NCBI GenBank assembly: GCA_036583965.1
Contig: JAZBQD010000019.1
Location: 3,463,006 to 3,527,005, forward strand
Direction: 5' to 3'
Source: Prunella strophiata
Taxonomy: Eukaryota; Chordata; Aves; Passeriformes; Prunellidae
DNA: 64,000 nucleotides
This document shows positions 45,756 to 59,305 of this stretch, one piece after another (within the stretch, counting starts at the first letter, position 1; each line of letters opens with the position of its first letter). The notes under the pieces are model-generated. The model had not been told where the DNA came from, searched no databases, and was given only the letters and a program-made list of their open reading frames with translations. Made by a program: the position numbers and the translations under genes.

Positions 45756-48700
45756 ATGATGACTTTAAGGTACCAATTTAAGACCACAAGATCACCCCAG
45801 ACAAGTGCCTGGACTTTGCACAGCGCAGCACCGGCCAAACCTTAAACCCTCTTCAGCCTCATTTTCTCTGGACTAACACAGAACCATTAAATCTGATCCG
45901 TTCCTAAAAAGACAGCTGACTGTGCAATCTGAGCCACATAAAATTCTTTGTCTCTGCTTTGGACTTGAATGGAAAAGTAGTTTGTTTTCCCATTAAATTG
46001 ACCTCAACTGTCGCTGCCCCAAAGGGGGTCTGTTCTTGCAGGCTCTGCTTGGCCAGGAGGCAGAGCGTGCTTGGCTCTCCCTGTGTTTTGCTGCAAGCCT
46101 GCTAACTCACTCCAGGACAATGGGAGGATGGTAATGCACTAAGGCAGGTATTTGTTAGCAGGTTAAATGTTTTGGGAAAGAAAATGTAATATACTTTGTA
46201 AAAGTTAATGTTTTTGTAAGTTCAGGCTTGGTTGTGTTGGTGGCTGATAGGCATTGATCATGTAGATCCAACTGCAGTGTTAAGCTCTGGGAATAAATAA
46301 GGTGAAGTGGTGGTGAATTTCAAAGGAACAAAGAGTGCAAGGCCCCCTTAATTGAATCTTCCATTTTTAGGGTGACTTTCAGAAGGGAAAAGCCCAAACA
46401 TGCTTTGCAAACCAACCTATGCATTGTGTACTGTAGTGGATCAATGCTTTGATAGGAAGCAGTGTGACTTATTTAAAAAAGAATATAATGCAGTTCATTT
46501 CATTAAAAGAGGTATATATTTATTTGTATTGGGGGAAAAATACATTTTTGCTGAGAGTCTGTAGTTGATCAGACTCCTGCATCCCTTTCTAGCCACTGAT
46601 GTTGCAGGAACAGGAGGCTGGCAGGTTGGATTGGGTATTGCCTAAATAAAAATGAGGTTCAAGCCTGGAGTGTTACCTGGCAGGGCTGCCTGACCCCCAC
46701 CTGCTGGGGATGTTGACTCACAGTGCTCTTTGCTCATGGCTTGTTTAGGAGAAGGTTTTAGGATGTGAGTCTGATGTGGGAGCACAGGTGCCACGCTGCC
46801 CCATTTTTAAGAGGTTGGATGCCTTGACTTTGTAGGGAAAAGAAGACAAAAAATGGGCTGTGATACCTTTCATGCTGGCCAAGCTGCTCCAAGGGTAATC
46901 CAGGTGGGAAGGGGCTCACCTATGGACAGGAGGTTCAGCAAAGCACAGCTCCTTCCAAGGAGTGGGCAAAATTCCTCCACCTGTAAACACCATCACATAG
47001 ACCCAGCCTTGGCTCTTCTCTGGCTTCTGTTTGCCTTTTAATGGCTGTACAGTGCCTCAGGGCTCCCTTCTTGTCTTCCTGGTGTTTGGCTCCGGGGTTT
47101 GATGGCCCCTCTGATGCTGGAATCAGCACATGGGAGCAGGTGGGTGCTTGGTGGATGTCCATGGGTTTGCACTGGTGTGTTTATAACCTGGGATGGCTGC
47201 ACTGGGACCTCTCACCTCCATATCCAGCACTTAGTCACCATCCATCTTCACTGCAGAAAATGAATAGAAGGCAAATTGTTACTGGAGACTTTTCTAGGGA
47301 AAAAGTTTTTAATGAGTACCTGAAGGGCCACAATCCTATGGATTGTGTGTGGTGTCATGTAGCTGTGAGCAGGTTTTCCTTATTGCAGAAGCTGGATTGA
47401 TTCCTCAGGGCTGGATAGCATCTGATTTTTATATGAGGGAGGGGGAAAAGTTGTCTGACTTTAATCTGAATTTACTAGGTACTTAATAAGAAAGACCTCT
47501 GCCCTGAGTGACTTGCTCAGCCTATGTTGTGTTGCAGGAGCTCCATGGAGATGAAGCCTGCTGGCTTTATTTTGCTCTGAAATCCATTTGGCTCAAAATT
47601 GCTTCCAGAATCTCATCCCCCCTGCTACTTCAGACTTGGGACTGGGTAACCTGCTGAGTGTTAAGGGTTGTGACAAAGCCTGGGTGCTGTGGTGGCTGAG
47701 AGGTGACACCGGCCCATGGAACTTGTCCTTCAGGTGACAGGCAGAGGCACATTTCTGAGAGCTGTCTGCTTCTGCCTGTCTCACCCCTTTATCATCTGCA
47801 ATTTATATTGAAAAGCAGAGGGATTGAAGTTGTTTTCTGTGCAGTTGTGGCCCGTGGGAGCAGTTGGCTGTCGTGGTGTTTGGCCCTGGAGCTGCCTTGG
47901 TGGCTGATTGCGTAAGCGAGCGAAGGTATTTGCAGCAGTCCCTTGGAAACGGGGATAATTCAAGTCTCGATCAAGCTCAGGCTCAAACAGGTTGTGGAAT
48001 TTATTTATACAACACCACTGGGGTGTGTGACACTGCAGAGCCAAACAAACAGAGGTTCCCAGCCCCAAGGCTTGTGTTGAGTATTAGATAACGAGGGATG
48101 GGGTAATTACAGCCAGGGACGTGGGTGGAGGGGTTCGGAGTGGGTGAGGGCTACATCCGTGTGGAGAATGTGAAATGTGCTTCATTGATGACAGTGTGGA
48201 GAAACTGTGGGTGAGTCTGGGGTTATGGCAAGGCTGGAGGTCAGCTCTGCAGCAGGAAGTCTTGTCTGAGTTATTGGAGATGAGTGGATTAATAAGGGAA
48301 AGCGGAAGGAGGTGAAATGAAACCAGCCAAGCGTGCGGGGAGGGGCTGGGTTACGCAGGAGCTGACGTACAAAGGCAGTGGCACTCCAGGGGCTTGGGGA
48401 CTTTGGGTGTCACAGCAGCCTCTGGGAACCCACAGCCCGACCCCAAAACATGTGTGCTTGATGGGAACAGAGGAACAGGTAAAGAAAGGGGTCTGCTGCG
48501 GCTGCTGGGGGCTTGGCGGTCCCTCCTCTCTGCTATCTGTGCTCCCTGGGCTCTTGTGGTGCCAAATTGGCTTCTGCCCAGCCACTGGGCTGTTTTTGGG
48601 GTTTACTCGATCAGTCAGCACTGAAGATCTTGAATTGGTGGTTCTCCACATGAGCAGTGCATGGGTTGTTGTTCCCATGTGCCCTTTGCTCTGGGCAAAC

Positions 48701-51282
48701 TGGATCTTTTGGGTTTTAGGAGTTGGGTAGTGGTTGTTAATACCTTTACTGTGTCACTAATTTCCTTTTTCCTTCCCTTTTGCTCTTCAGAAATGCCATT
48801 CTCGTGAGTGTGTAAGGAACCTACAGAACTGTAATGTCTAACCCTACATGGAATAACCACTCTTGGAAGGTACCACCCTTTTTTAACTACATAGCTTTGT
48901 TACAGGTTGGGTTAATGATGTGCTGATCTTTGCTTCAAAGCTTGAAATTGAATAACTGTGTCTTATGTAATGCTGTCCCTTTGAAAGGGCTGACAGTACT
49001 GTGATCCTCCAGTCTCTGATTTCCAGAAAAACTGGGTGCAACCTAACACTTGGTTTGGGGTGCTGAGGGGCCATCCCTGTTTCTCTGTGGATGATGATGT
49101 CTTTAGGCAGCTCTGGTGTTGCCTTAGGAACAGATGGTGGTTTCTATTCAGAGAGCTGAACTGAGTTTTCTTCATACTTGGTGGCCATCCTTGGAAACAT
49201 ATTGCCCTTCTTTTTAGTGATGCATGATGGTTTGCCCATTTCTTCAATGCAGTGACCTTCTGGATTGTCTTTCTTGAGGCTTCTAGGCATATTTATAAAG
49301 AATATTGTGATGAAGTGCAGTTACACTTTAACATTTAGATTGAAATGTCTTGGCCGTTCGTGCTGCATTAACCAGCTCTGAGGCGTTGGCTTGTTCTGCT
49401 GTCTGATCCTGCAGTGATGCCATAATACTGAATTTTGGACTGCCCTGTGCATTGCCATGGCAACAGACTGATGTCACACGCTCAAGGACATGACTTCAGT
49501 GCACGATCATGCAGAGGCACAATCAGATTTGTGGAGGAGAAAGCTGACTAATGCACATCTCAAAAGCAAACAAGGGGAATGCAGGTTACAGCTGACCAGC
49601 CAAGGTGCCTCAGTGTGAAAATTCCCCACTTAGAGGAGGGGCTGATTCTGTCTCTAAGGAACAATTGTCTTGATGAGCTTCTCTTCACCATGGAGAAGCA
49701 GAGGACTTGCAGGTCTCCTATATCTTTAAAACAGGTGGTGGAAGAGATTGTTGTTTCTGGGGTGGGGAATGCTCTCTGGTTTCAGAGCTTTGAAGGGGCA
49801 CTGCTTTGCTTTAATTTTAAAGAACCTCTCAGTGGTCTTGTAAGGACCCTGAGAACACTTTGACTTGCTTAATGTTGTTCAAACAGTTTAATTGGTTTTC
49901 CAAAGCTTTTATTTTATCCATAACATTGGAAGGTGAAAGGGGAACTCCGCATCTGCATTATGGTCACATTTTCCTATATCCTATTAGCAGATTCCAAGAT
50001 TGTTTAATGTGATCTCCACCCATTTCATTTGGCTGCAACCTTTGCTCCCATGAAAACAAGGCTGATTGTTCTGAATTGCTGTGTGTATGTGCTTTGGCAC
50101 GGCATGAAGGTACCTATAATAACACAACCATTGTCTGGAAAAAAAGGCAGTTTGCAGTAATAACTACAAATAAAAGGGTGCAGTCCAGGGGCAAGACAGA
50201 TAATGGTCGTTTTCCCACCCACTGCACAGGGCAGATTCTTAAACATGGTCACCCCTCAGCATGACAGGGCTGTGGGCTTTAGCCTGGGATGTGAATACTG
50301 GGAATAAGGGACTGAAATATTTGCATGTTGTTCCAAGTTTCTCTTTCCTGGCCCCGGTTCCATTGCTCATATCTACGGATGGGGAGACTGAATGACTTTT
50401 GCACAATGCAGTGTTTTATTTGCATGCTGTGAGCAGTTTAACAAGTGTGTGTGTGCTAAATGAAGCATTCCCACTTTCAGTGAGCAGCTGATGCACCCTT
50501 AAAATAAAAAAAATAAAAGTGCCTTTAGGTTGAACAGTGGGGTTTTGAGGGGTGACATTGTGCTGTGTGCCTGAGCGGATGGTGGGTCGTGCCAAGGCTG
50601 AATGTTAACTAGAAATGCTGTGAGATGCAGCAAATAACCAGCTCACACTCCTTGGTGCTAAAGTAATTTTTGCTCATCTCTTCACTTTGTGGGATAAAAG
50701 CTGTTACAGTGCAAGATTTGGAAGTAATGTAATTGTTTTAAATGCTCAGTGTCACAGGAATTGAGGACATTTAACAGAAACTGGCATTTCTTGTAGCAGC
50801 TTGGTTGCCTCCCAGGACAGGAAACTGTGAAGTGGTAAAAAAAGAGTCAGGGAAGGAGTTTTAACAACCCTCTCTGTAAATCACGATGCTTGAATTCAGA
50901 TCCTGGCCTTGAGCTGAAAGGACTGGAAGCTCTGCAGGACCCAGTGATTCAAGCTGCTCTGCAGAGAACAAGAAGATAATGGTGATGGACTACCAGGAAG
51001 GCAGCCTTGCTGAAAAGAGAGGCTTTGTGATATGGTCAAGGGGAAGGAAGTCTGGAGAACTCAGAAAAGGAACAGATGTTTTTGGTGGTGGGGAAAAACT
51101 TAACTTAACTATCCCTGTAGTTTGTTCTTGCAACGGAGCCAACAGGAGGAACTTGATACCAAACAAAAGTAGGCACACCCAGGATTTAGCAGAGGGATCC
51201 TGGAAAGCTGAAAATCAGTGCTTTGGTGCTTTTCTGTTTGACAAATATCTTATACAGTGGCATCTGGCAGATATAATAATAT

Positions 51283-51342
51283 ATGTGTGTGCAAAGGTGT
51301 GTGTAAAACAGCTTAAAGGTGTGTGTAAAACAGCTTGAAGGT
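51283..51342. repeat. Short GTGTGTGTAAAACAGCTT tandem repeat
   Basis: 'ggtgtgtgtaaaacagctt' occurs twice in tandem after a GTGTGTGCAAA start, period about 20 bp. Confidence 0.85.
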
Positions 51343-52864
51343 GTTAGATGCTTCTCTTTAACAGCAATAAAAGAAGTATTGATATATGAAGTGATACTCA
51401 AAGTGAGGAGCCAAGAGAGATGCTGTTCTCTGAGAAGGAAATAATGACAGAAGATGCATTAAAAAAGAGGGTGAGGTTTTTTTCTAGGGTGTGTTTATGG
51501 ATGGTGATGACTTCAAGTGTGATAAAACAGATTGCTGATCCTGTGTATCAAAGTACCAGTGGCAATGATTTTTCAGGCTGTTGAAACTTGCATCCACCAA
51601 AAAAATATATCTATTTTATTCTTCCTAATAGGTTAATCCACTGTAATTGGCTGTGAAATCAACCTGGGGGAATTTTCCCATCTGTAAGTGGTGCACAGCC
51701 TCTTTGCTGTCTACTTGGCAACTGTACCTTCAAATAATTAAAAGCTATTTTTTAAATCCACTTTTCTTTCAACTCTTGTTTTTCTGCATTTCACTGCTTC
51801 TCTGAGAGCTGTCAGTCACTCTTCTGGCCAAGGTGGAAAAACCAAGATAATGTGCTTTTAGGAAAGGAAAACTGCTGATGATCTTTTTTTAAAAAAGACT
51901 TTTCTTAAATTTTTTTAAAAAGTATAAAAATTGCAAAAGTAGGTGAATGTGAGGAGCTTTTTAGCATGCATGTCACTGCTGCATTTCTGAAAGTAACTAA
52001 ACTTTCCCAGTCCTGGTATGGAAAACTTTGACTTTCAGAGCTCTGGTGCCACTTGCCCTGCTAAAATCAATAACCAAGCCTCCATGGTTCACTTAGGAAG
52101 CAGTTCCAGTTACCCAGAAATTACAGGAGTTGTTCAGCACAGGGATCCTCTGGTTTCAGCACATACTTTCATTGCTCTGTAGTGTTTTGAGAGGCTGAAG
52201 GGTGGGATGCAGCTCCAGTGAATTTCCAGATTCCTAACAGTGTGAGGGACTGTTTTTAATAGTGATGATAAAAACAGCTATTCCCAGTTGGAGGTTTAGT
52301 CAGTGGTATAATTATCAGAGCTATGAAATAGTGCAGGGATGGCTTGGGATGGAAAAAACTGAGGCTTGAAACTTATTTTCTTGAGGGAGCTGTTTGAAAT
52401 TATTTCCTGCAAGCTCATAGAGAATTGGTGAGAGATGTCAAAGGGTGAGGGCTCAAGATTGGTGATTTCTTTGGTAATTCAGTGTTTGGGCTGGCAAGCT
52501 GCAGCTGGATTTTGGGAGAGAATTGGTTGTTGAGAGCCAGGGTGGTGAGTGGGAGCTCTGGAGTGGCACATTTGGTTTGTAAAGTGCTGAGGGTTTCCAC
52601 AGCAGGGTCACAATCCCCAGCTCCAAATCTGGCTCACTTAAACCATCCCTTCTAAGCTACAGCTGTGGGCTCCTTATTTTCTGCTTCACTTCTTAGAGAT
52701 TTGGTGGGGTTTACTCATATTTTCTCCATTTTGTCCAAGAGGGGGAAACTCTGAGAAGAAAATACTGCTTGTGCTGGAGGGAGCAGTGGGAATATTGGGT
52801 TAGAGAGCAATGTAGGTATTTTTTTTTCCTTTTTCTGTCTTGATTATAAAGCTATTTTTTAGAC

Positions 52865-53315
52865 CTCTTAGAGCAGAGACCAGAAAGATGCTCTGAGGAC
52901 TGGAGCACCTCTGCTCTGGAGCCAGGCTGGGAGGGCTGGGAATGTTCACCTGGAAAGAGAAGGCTCTGGGGAGACCTTGGAGCCCCTTCCAGTACTTAAG
53001 GGGACTTGGGAAAAAGAGGGAATGTGAATTTTTATGTGAGCAGATAGGGATGGGGCAAAGGAGAACAGCTTTAAAATAAAAGAGGAGAGATTTAGCTTAG
53101 ATATTGGGAAGAAACTCTTCTCTGTGAGGGTGTAAGGCCCTGGCACAGGGTGCCCAGAGCAGCTGTGGCTGCCCCTGGATCCCTGGAAGTGCCCAAGGCC
53201 AGGTTGGACAGGGCTTGGAGCAGCCTGGGACAGTGGAAGGTGTCCCTGCCCATGGCAGGGCATTAAAACAAGGTGATCATGAAGGTCCTTTCCAACCCAA
53301 ACCATTCCAGGATTT
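52865..53315 (+). mobile_element. CR1 LINE fragment, one of the longest here
   Basis: Sense CR1 with 'agatgctctgaggactggag', 'ggagaccttggagccccttc', 'ttgggaagaaactcttctct', 'ccctggcacagggtgcccag', ending 'ccaaaccattccaggatttt'. Confidence 0.92.
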
Positions 53316-54624
53316 TATGTTTTCTGTGTTTTTTCATTTAAAAAGTTTCCAATCTTGTAAAACAAACCCGAATCTGATGTTTCCAGTGGACTTTAGGAAA
53401 GTTCATACTTCCAGAATGGTTATTAAGAGGGAAAGGATTACCCCAGAATTATTTCTGGTGTCCTCTTATAGGTCTGTGCCACTGAATTTTGAAGAGGAAA
53501 TGTGAAAAGGGAAAGGCAGAAGCAGAAAGCAGAAGTTGTCACAGTTCATAAGCGTGCAGAAGTTGTCCTTTACTGAAATTTCAATGCTATTTTGGGGTCT
53601 CTTTTTTTCCTTAAGAACAAATTACAGTGGAATTCGTGCTATGCTTAGGATTTCTGAAAGTTTAATTGTGTCAGTTGCTAGGTGTATTGACTACAAAGCT
53701 CTGAAAATATCAAACTATTTTTTACTTCAATAAATTCTTGAGTTATTAATGGGGAAAAAAAAATCTTTAAAAATAGAGCTAAAAAAAGATGAAAGATCTG
53801 TGGAATTGGTAGGTTTCCAGATTAGCTTAGATTTTAAACAGTCCTTTGAAATAATCATGCAATAAGATACTGTATTTAATGTTGGTCTGTACTGCAGTTT
53901 GCCAGTCCAAACCCCTGAGTTTATGTGAAGCTGAGTTGCTTCAGCAGATGTTTTGTGTATAAAGTTCTCTTGAGAATTTCTATAAACCCAGGTGATGCTT
54001 TGTCTGGGAAGGGTTTGTAGTGTGTCCTCTTGGCTGCCTTCTGTCTTCCTCTTGAGCCCTTTGGCCATGACGTGTCACATGTCTGTGCTTTGGCTGTTCA
54101 AAGTCCTTTCTGGTCCCTTTAAAGGGCTTCTGGGCTTTTTTACAAGCTGCAAAGCAGTTTAGGGTGGGAAATACCCTGATGCTGCTTTGGGATCGTTCAC
54201 CTGTGTTTGTGTGAGCCCAGCTGTGCTCACCCATGCCCTGTTCCCTCCCTGCTCTGCTCCTGCTGCTCTGTCTGTGTTGGATGAGCTCTGCAGGTGCCTG
54301 GTCTGGCTGATGGATATCCAGGGGTCCCCTTGGGTTGTGGTGTCCTGCCAAGTGCTGTGTGGTTCTCCTCTGCCTTGCTGTGCTGTTCTCATGTCACTGG
54401 TGAGGGTTCCAGCTTTGCTGTTGCTGGCTGTCACACCCTGGTGTCCTGTTTCTTTCCCTTTCCTTGCATGACTTCACGCTGCAGGCCTGGAGCTGTAGGA
54501 GAGAGGCTCATTCCTGGCAGCCCCAAGGATGTCACAGGGTCCCTCCCAAAGAGGCCTGGTGGCAGCAGAGCTCTGGAGGCCTCTGGTTGTAAAGAGTGGC
54601 TGCTCCCTGTCCAGGAAACTGGAG

Positions 54625-55160
54625 TGGGAGTCACCCCTCCAGAGGGTGTGTCCTCACTGAGGAGCTGTGTCACCAGGTCCAGGAGCTGTATGAGAACATA
54701 AGAAGGTTGTGTGGCCTTCATGGGAATGAGAAACCTCCTCAAGTTCAACAAGTCCAGGTGCAAGGTGCTGCTCCTGGGTCAGGGCAGCCCCAGGTGTGAG
54801 GAACAGACTGGGAGAAGAAGTCATTGAGGACAGCCCTGCAGAGGAGGACTTGGGAGATGTGGTGGATGAAAAGAGAGCTGTGAGCCAGCTGTGTGTGCTC
54901 ACAGTCCAGTGGGACAACTGAGTGCAGGGCTGCTTCACAACAGGGGTGGGCAGCAGGTCAAGGGATGTGATTCTGCCCCCACAGGGTGCCCAGAGGAGCT
55001 GGGGCTGCCCCATCCTTGGAAATGCCCAAGGCCAGGTTGGATGGGGCTTGGAGCACCCTGGGACAGAGGAAGGTGTCCCTGCCCTTGACCAGGGGTTGAA
55101 TCTGGATGGACTTTGAGGTCCCTCCCAACCTGAACCTCTCAAGGGTTCTGTGGAATTGGA
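54625..55160 (+). mobile_element. CR1 LINE fragment reaching further 5'
   Basis: It starts in the 'cctcaagttcaacaagtcca' / 'ggtgcaaggtgctgctcctg' block near the end of CR1 ORF2, and continues through 'aatgcccaaggccaggttgg' to 'aacctctcaagggttctgtg'. Internal deletion or divergence is likely between the two parts. Confidence 0.85.
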
Positions 55161-56404
55161 TGTTTTCAGAGAGCCCAGAGACTCAGAAGTCTGAATTTCC
55201 CCCTGCATCAGGGATCCCAATGAGGTCTGCACCACCTCTCACAAAAGTCAGAAGTGAGTAAAAAAAAAATTCCATACAAGGAGGAATATTCCCATCCCTC
55301 CTCAAGACTTGACATTCATAATAAGCTGTGAGTGGTTGTAGTGGGTGACTCCCTGCTGCAGGGGACAGACACATCCACCTGACAGGCTGGCCAGAGGAGG
55401 TTGTTGCCTGCCAGGGACTGGAGTTGGAGATGTGACAGAAGGACTGCCAAGAGAGCTTAAAGGTCAAGATAAAGTTCATGAGATTACTGATGACTGTTGT
55501 GGACAAAACAAAAAAAATAACATTTCTTGATAGCTGGAATAGTAAAATAATAGTAGGAATAATCATCTCCCTCCAGTTTCACTGTGGGGCATGACCTGCT
55601 CTGCCATGGAGCACCCCTTGTCCTTCCCTGGCCTTGGTGGGATTTTCCCTCATTGTCTCTCTGTCAGGTGTTTTTCACCCTTTTCTAAATGTTTCCTCAG
55701 TGGTACCAGGTGGTTCAGTGATGGGCTCAGCCACGTCCTGTGCTGGGACATGAGGAGCAGGCTGGAAAGGGCCTGAGGTAGCCCTGACCTCCTCCAGTAG
55801 AAGCTCTGTTAGAACCTGACACTAATTAGTAAAGAGGTTTTTTTGTTTTGTTTTGTCTTAGATTGTAACCTGTTCTTTAGGAGCTTCATGTTGGTTTTTT
55901 TTTAAAGACACAGCTGGAAAGCCCAGAGAATCCCAAACTTGTTCAGAGGGTGTGGGTGGTGGTGTGTCCTGTTTGTTTGTGGGTGGGTGGGTTGTTTTTA
56001 GATGTTCCTAAGGAATCTGTTCTGGTGGAAGTTTGCAGATGTAATGAGGCACTTTGTTCCAAAATATGAATAGTTTGAACTTCTGAAATCTGTCCTGAAG
56101 TTGGGTATACTTGGATAGCTCTTTCCCTAAGTGCAGAGCAGACTTTTTTGTAAACTGCTGACCTATAAATCTGAGATCTGAGTTCAGCATTTTTGCACTG
56201 TCCTTGCTAGGTGGAAGATATTTCTCTGTGAAAGTGTGACATTGGGGCACCAGTGGTGGCCTACTTTAGACAAAAGTTTGAAAAGATTTAAGGTTTTGTG
56301 ACAAATCATGAGACACTGGTACTAAAAATAGTGGGAAATGCTCTTATGTGAGAATAGAGTGGATTCAGGAACATGATAGAAAAAATTGGGCATTTTGAAT
56401 GGCA

Positions 56405-56545
56405 GAAATCATGGAATTATAGAATGTTAAGGGGTTGGAAGGGACCTTAAAGATCATCTCATCCCAACTCCTGCCATCTGCAGGAACTTCTCCCACTAGA
56501 CCAGGTTGCTTAAGGCCTTATCCAGCCTATCCAAATATTTGCAAG
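56405..56545 (-). mobile_element. CR1 LINE 3' fragment
   Basis: The + strand reads 'ggttggaagggaccttaaag', 'atcatctcatcccaactcct', 'cactagaccaggttgcttaa', a reverse-complement CR1 tail. Confidence 0.9.
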
Positions 56546-57726
56546 TAATGGCACAGTTAGTTCTAAAGCTCTTTTTTGGTACTATTATATTTAATCTAGT
56601 GTATGTGCTGCTGAGTAAGGTTTGCTGAATTTGGATTGAGAGAGCCTTAGGAAAAACCTGGACACTTTAGAGATGCCCTAATGGGTATTGTAACCTCTCA
56701 GCCCTGCAGTGGCAGAATGAATCCATGTGGAGGGAACTGTGTCCTTCAGCTTTGAGTCTTTTGTGTGTCTGTGTGGGTTTGGTTTGCTTGGTGTTTTTTG
56801 GGGAGTGTTTTTTGGGAGGTCTTTTGTGCCTCTGTCTCTGCTGAAAAGGTGTCCACAGTGGTACAGGACAGAGAAATGCACGAAATAACCTTTTGGTTAA
56901 AGGGTAACATTCCACAGAAGTAAATAAAAATTAATTACCCCTTATTCTGCTAAACTGTGTAGGTCTGGACCTGTATCAGGGAATATGGGGTAGTCTCAGA
57001 AAGGAGAATTGGCACCCCAGCCCAAACCAGTTAGAACCATAGAAACCTGGTAAAGCCATATTTTGTTCAATGAGTTGAGTTTTAAAGCTGATGAAATTAG
57101 TGCTTAACATTGAGTCACCTGCTGTGGGGCTTCTCCTTGTTAGCAGAGTTCTAAAGAAGGAACTGTATTTATTTATTTGCTGGATATTTAGAAGTCAGCT
57201 GTAGAAATCTGCTGTTTTAGAAGCCATTTGATACCCCATGGAGAGATGTGCAGGAGCAATTATTCCTGTGCATTTTGTGCCATGGTGCAGGGGGCTTTTT
57301 TCCCTGTGTAGTGTCCTGTATGAGATTTTTGCTGTCCTGGTGACATTTTACTTTGTTGCTGTTTACCAATCAAAAGGCCAGTCCTGTGCTGGAGTACACA
57401 GATGCAGAGATACACAAAGATACACTTGTAATCAGCTTTGCAACTGAGTTTATTTCTGTTGTGTTACAAGATCTGCCATGAAACAGGAGAAGGAAACTTT
57501 AGGAATTGAAATGGGTCACTAACAAACTGTTCCTGGTGAACTGGTGAGGAATTTCTGTCAGGCAGGGCATGTGATGGTCACTTTATGAGCTGTCACAGCA
57601 AAAACAGATCCACCCTCTGCGTGCCAAAGTGAGTCAAGTGCACCTCTGCAGCCAGGATCCCTGCTACCACAGGCAAAACAGGGTGATGAAATGATTCTTG
57701 GCAATCCTAATCTGCCATGTCAGGGT

Positions 57727-57750
57727 TGTAATAATAATAATAATATAATC
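57727..57750. repeat. (AAT)n microsatellite
   Basis: A run of about seven AAT units with one break. Confidence 0.85.
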
Positions 57751-59209
57751 AGGATCTTTTTTAGCAAGCTTATGTTGTGTTCTTGAAAAAGATGGGATTC
57801 TTCTTGCTGGTTTTGACTGGCTCTCTGTAAAGTGGGACAGGTTGGCTCTCTCCTGGTGTTCAGGCTGATCTTTCATAGAGGCAGTCTGAGTTTTTGCCTC
57901 TGGTGTTTGTCCTGAAACTCCCTTTTCACGTCAGTTCTGCATCTTGCAGTCCTTTCTACCCATCTTTGCATGTGCAGGAGCAATCCAGTGAGACCTTAGC
58001 CTCACAAAACCAGGGCACAACGTCTCCAGAGCTCTGGGAGTGCTGCTCTGCTATATTTGGAACCAGCTCTATTGCTTCTATAATGGGAAGGCTTCTGGAA
58101 GCTTTCTCCTTCCTCTCGCCCCAAGAAAGTAGCCTTTCAGCTGAGCTTTCATTAATTCACAATCTGCATGGCAAAACTGATGGAGTTTTATAGGCTAAAT
58201 AATTCAGATGTGGCTCAGTGGGTGATGTGGTGTGTTCAGGGAGGGTTTCTGCCTGTGCCCCACGAGCTGAGGGTGCAGCAGGCACAGCCCCACTCACGGG
58301 GGCTCTGCCACCCCCAGTTTGTCACTCGGTGCCAAGGGGTGCCAAGGCAGCTTTCTAGAAAGCAGAGTGATGTGTGAGCCCTCGTGTGTTTGTCACCAGA
58401 GCTGCAGCAGCACTGCCCAGTGAGGGATTTACTGGTTTTGTTTTCCTCTTGGATCAGGCAGAACAAATCTAATGAGCCAGTTCTTAACTTCTTCCCAGCT
58501 GAGCAGCGAGTGATGTCCTTACTCAAATTGTGCAAGGCAGCTGAAGCCTTTCAGGAATAGTTGAACAAGGGAAACACTTGTAATATTATTTTTCCCAATA
58601 CTCATGCAGGGCTAAGAGGGTGCAGCAGAGCTTGTCTTTATTTTCTTTTTCCCTTCTGAGATTTTCCTTTTGAGGGGACAACTTAGTCCTTGTAACTCTT
58701 ACCCCACCTAGAGAGAAAGCATGTGAGCCACAAATGTGGAGCCTTTCATTCTTTCTTGACATGATCTTGGAAGGAAAACAGGTTCTCCCTGTAGTGCTTC
58801 ATTGGAATAAGCATTTCACATGCTTATCAGTACAGCAAGTAGAGCTGTTTGACAGCAGTGAGGAGTCAAATGTTGCCTTGGAGCCCTACATGCTCATTTC
58901 CCTGCTTCTGAAACACTCTGCATTTTGCCCACTGTGCATTCAGAAGCGTTCCTTTCCACTGAAAGGACTTAAACCCACTTTGTGGCAGACACATTTTCCT
59001 GCATTATTCCAGATGTGGATTGGAGATGGCTGAGTGCAGTAGTTTCTGAGAACCTTGCCCTGCTGGGCTTTGTGAGTTCCTGCCAGGTCAGGGCTAAGTG
59101 GGTTCAGGGAGCTGACCAGTTTGGGTTAATTCTGTCCTGGTCCAGCTCCTTGGGAGGCTTCAGGTGAGAAATCAGACAGGGAGGCAGTGCTGAGAAAGGG
59201 GAAGGTGTG

Positions 59210-59305
59210 AAAGACTGAACAGGCCCAGCTCCTGGAGTCTTTCCTCATAAGAGAGGTGCTCCAGACCCCTCATTGTCTTTGTGGCCTCTGCTGATCCTGC
59301 TTACA
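59210..59305 (-). mobile_element. CR1 LINE internal fragment
   Basis: 'aacaggcccagctcctggag', 'tctttcctcataagagaggt', 'gctccagacccctcattgtc', 'tttgtggcctctgctg' match the reverse complement of the CR1 segment upstream of the 3' UTR. No tail is attached. Confidence 0.8.
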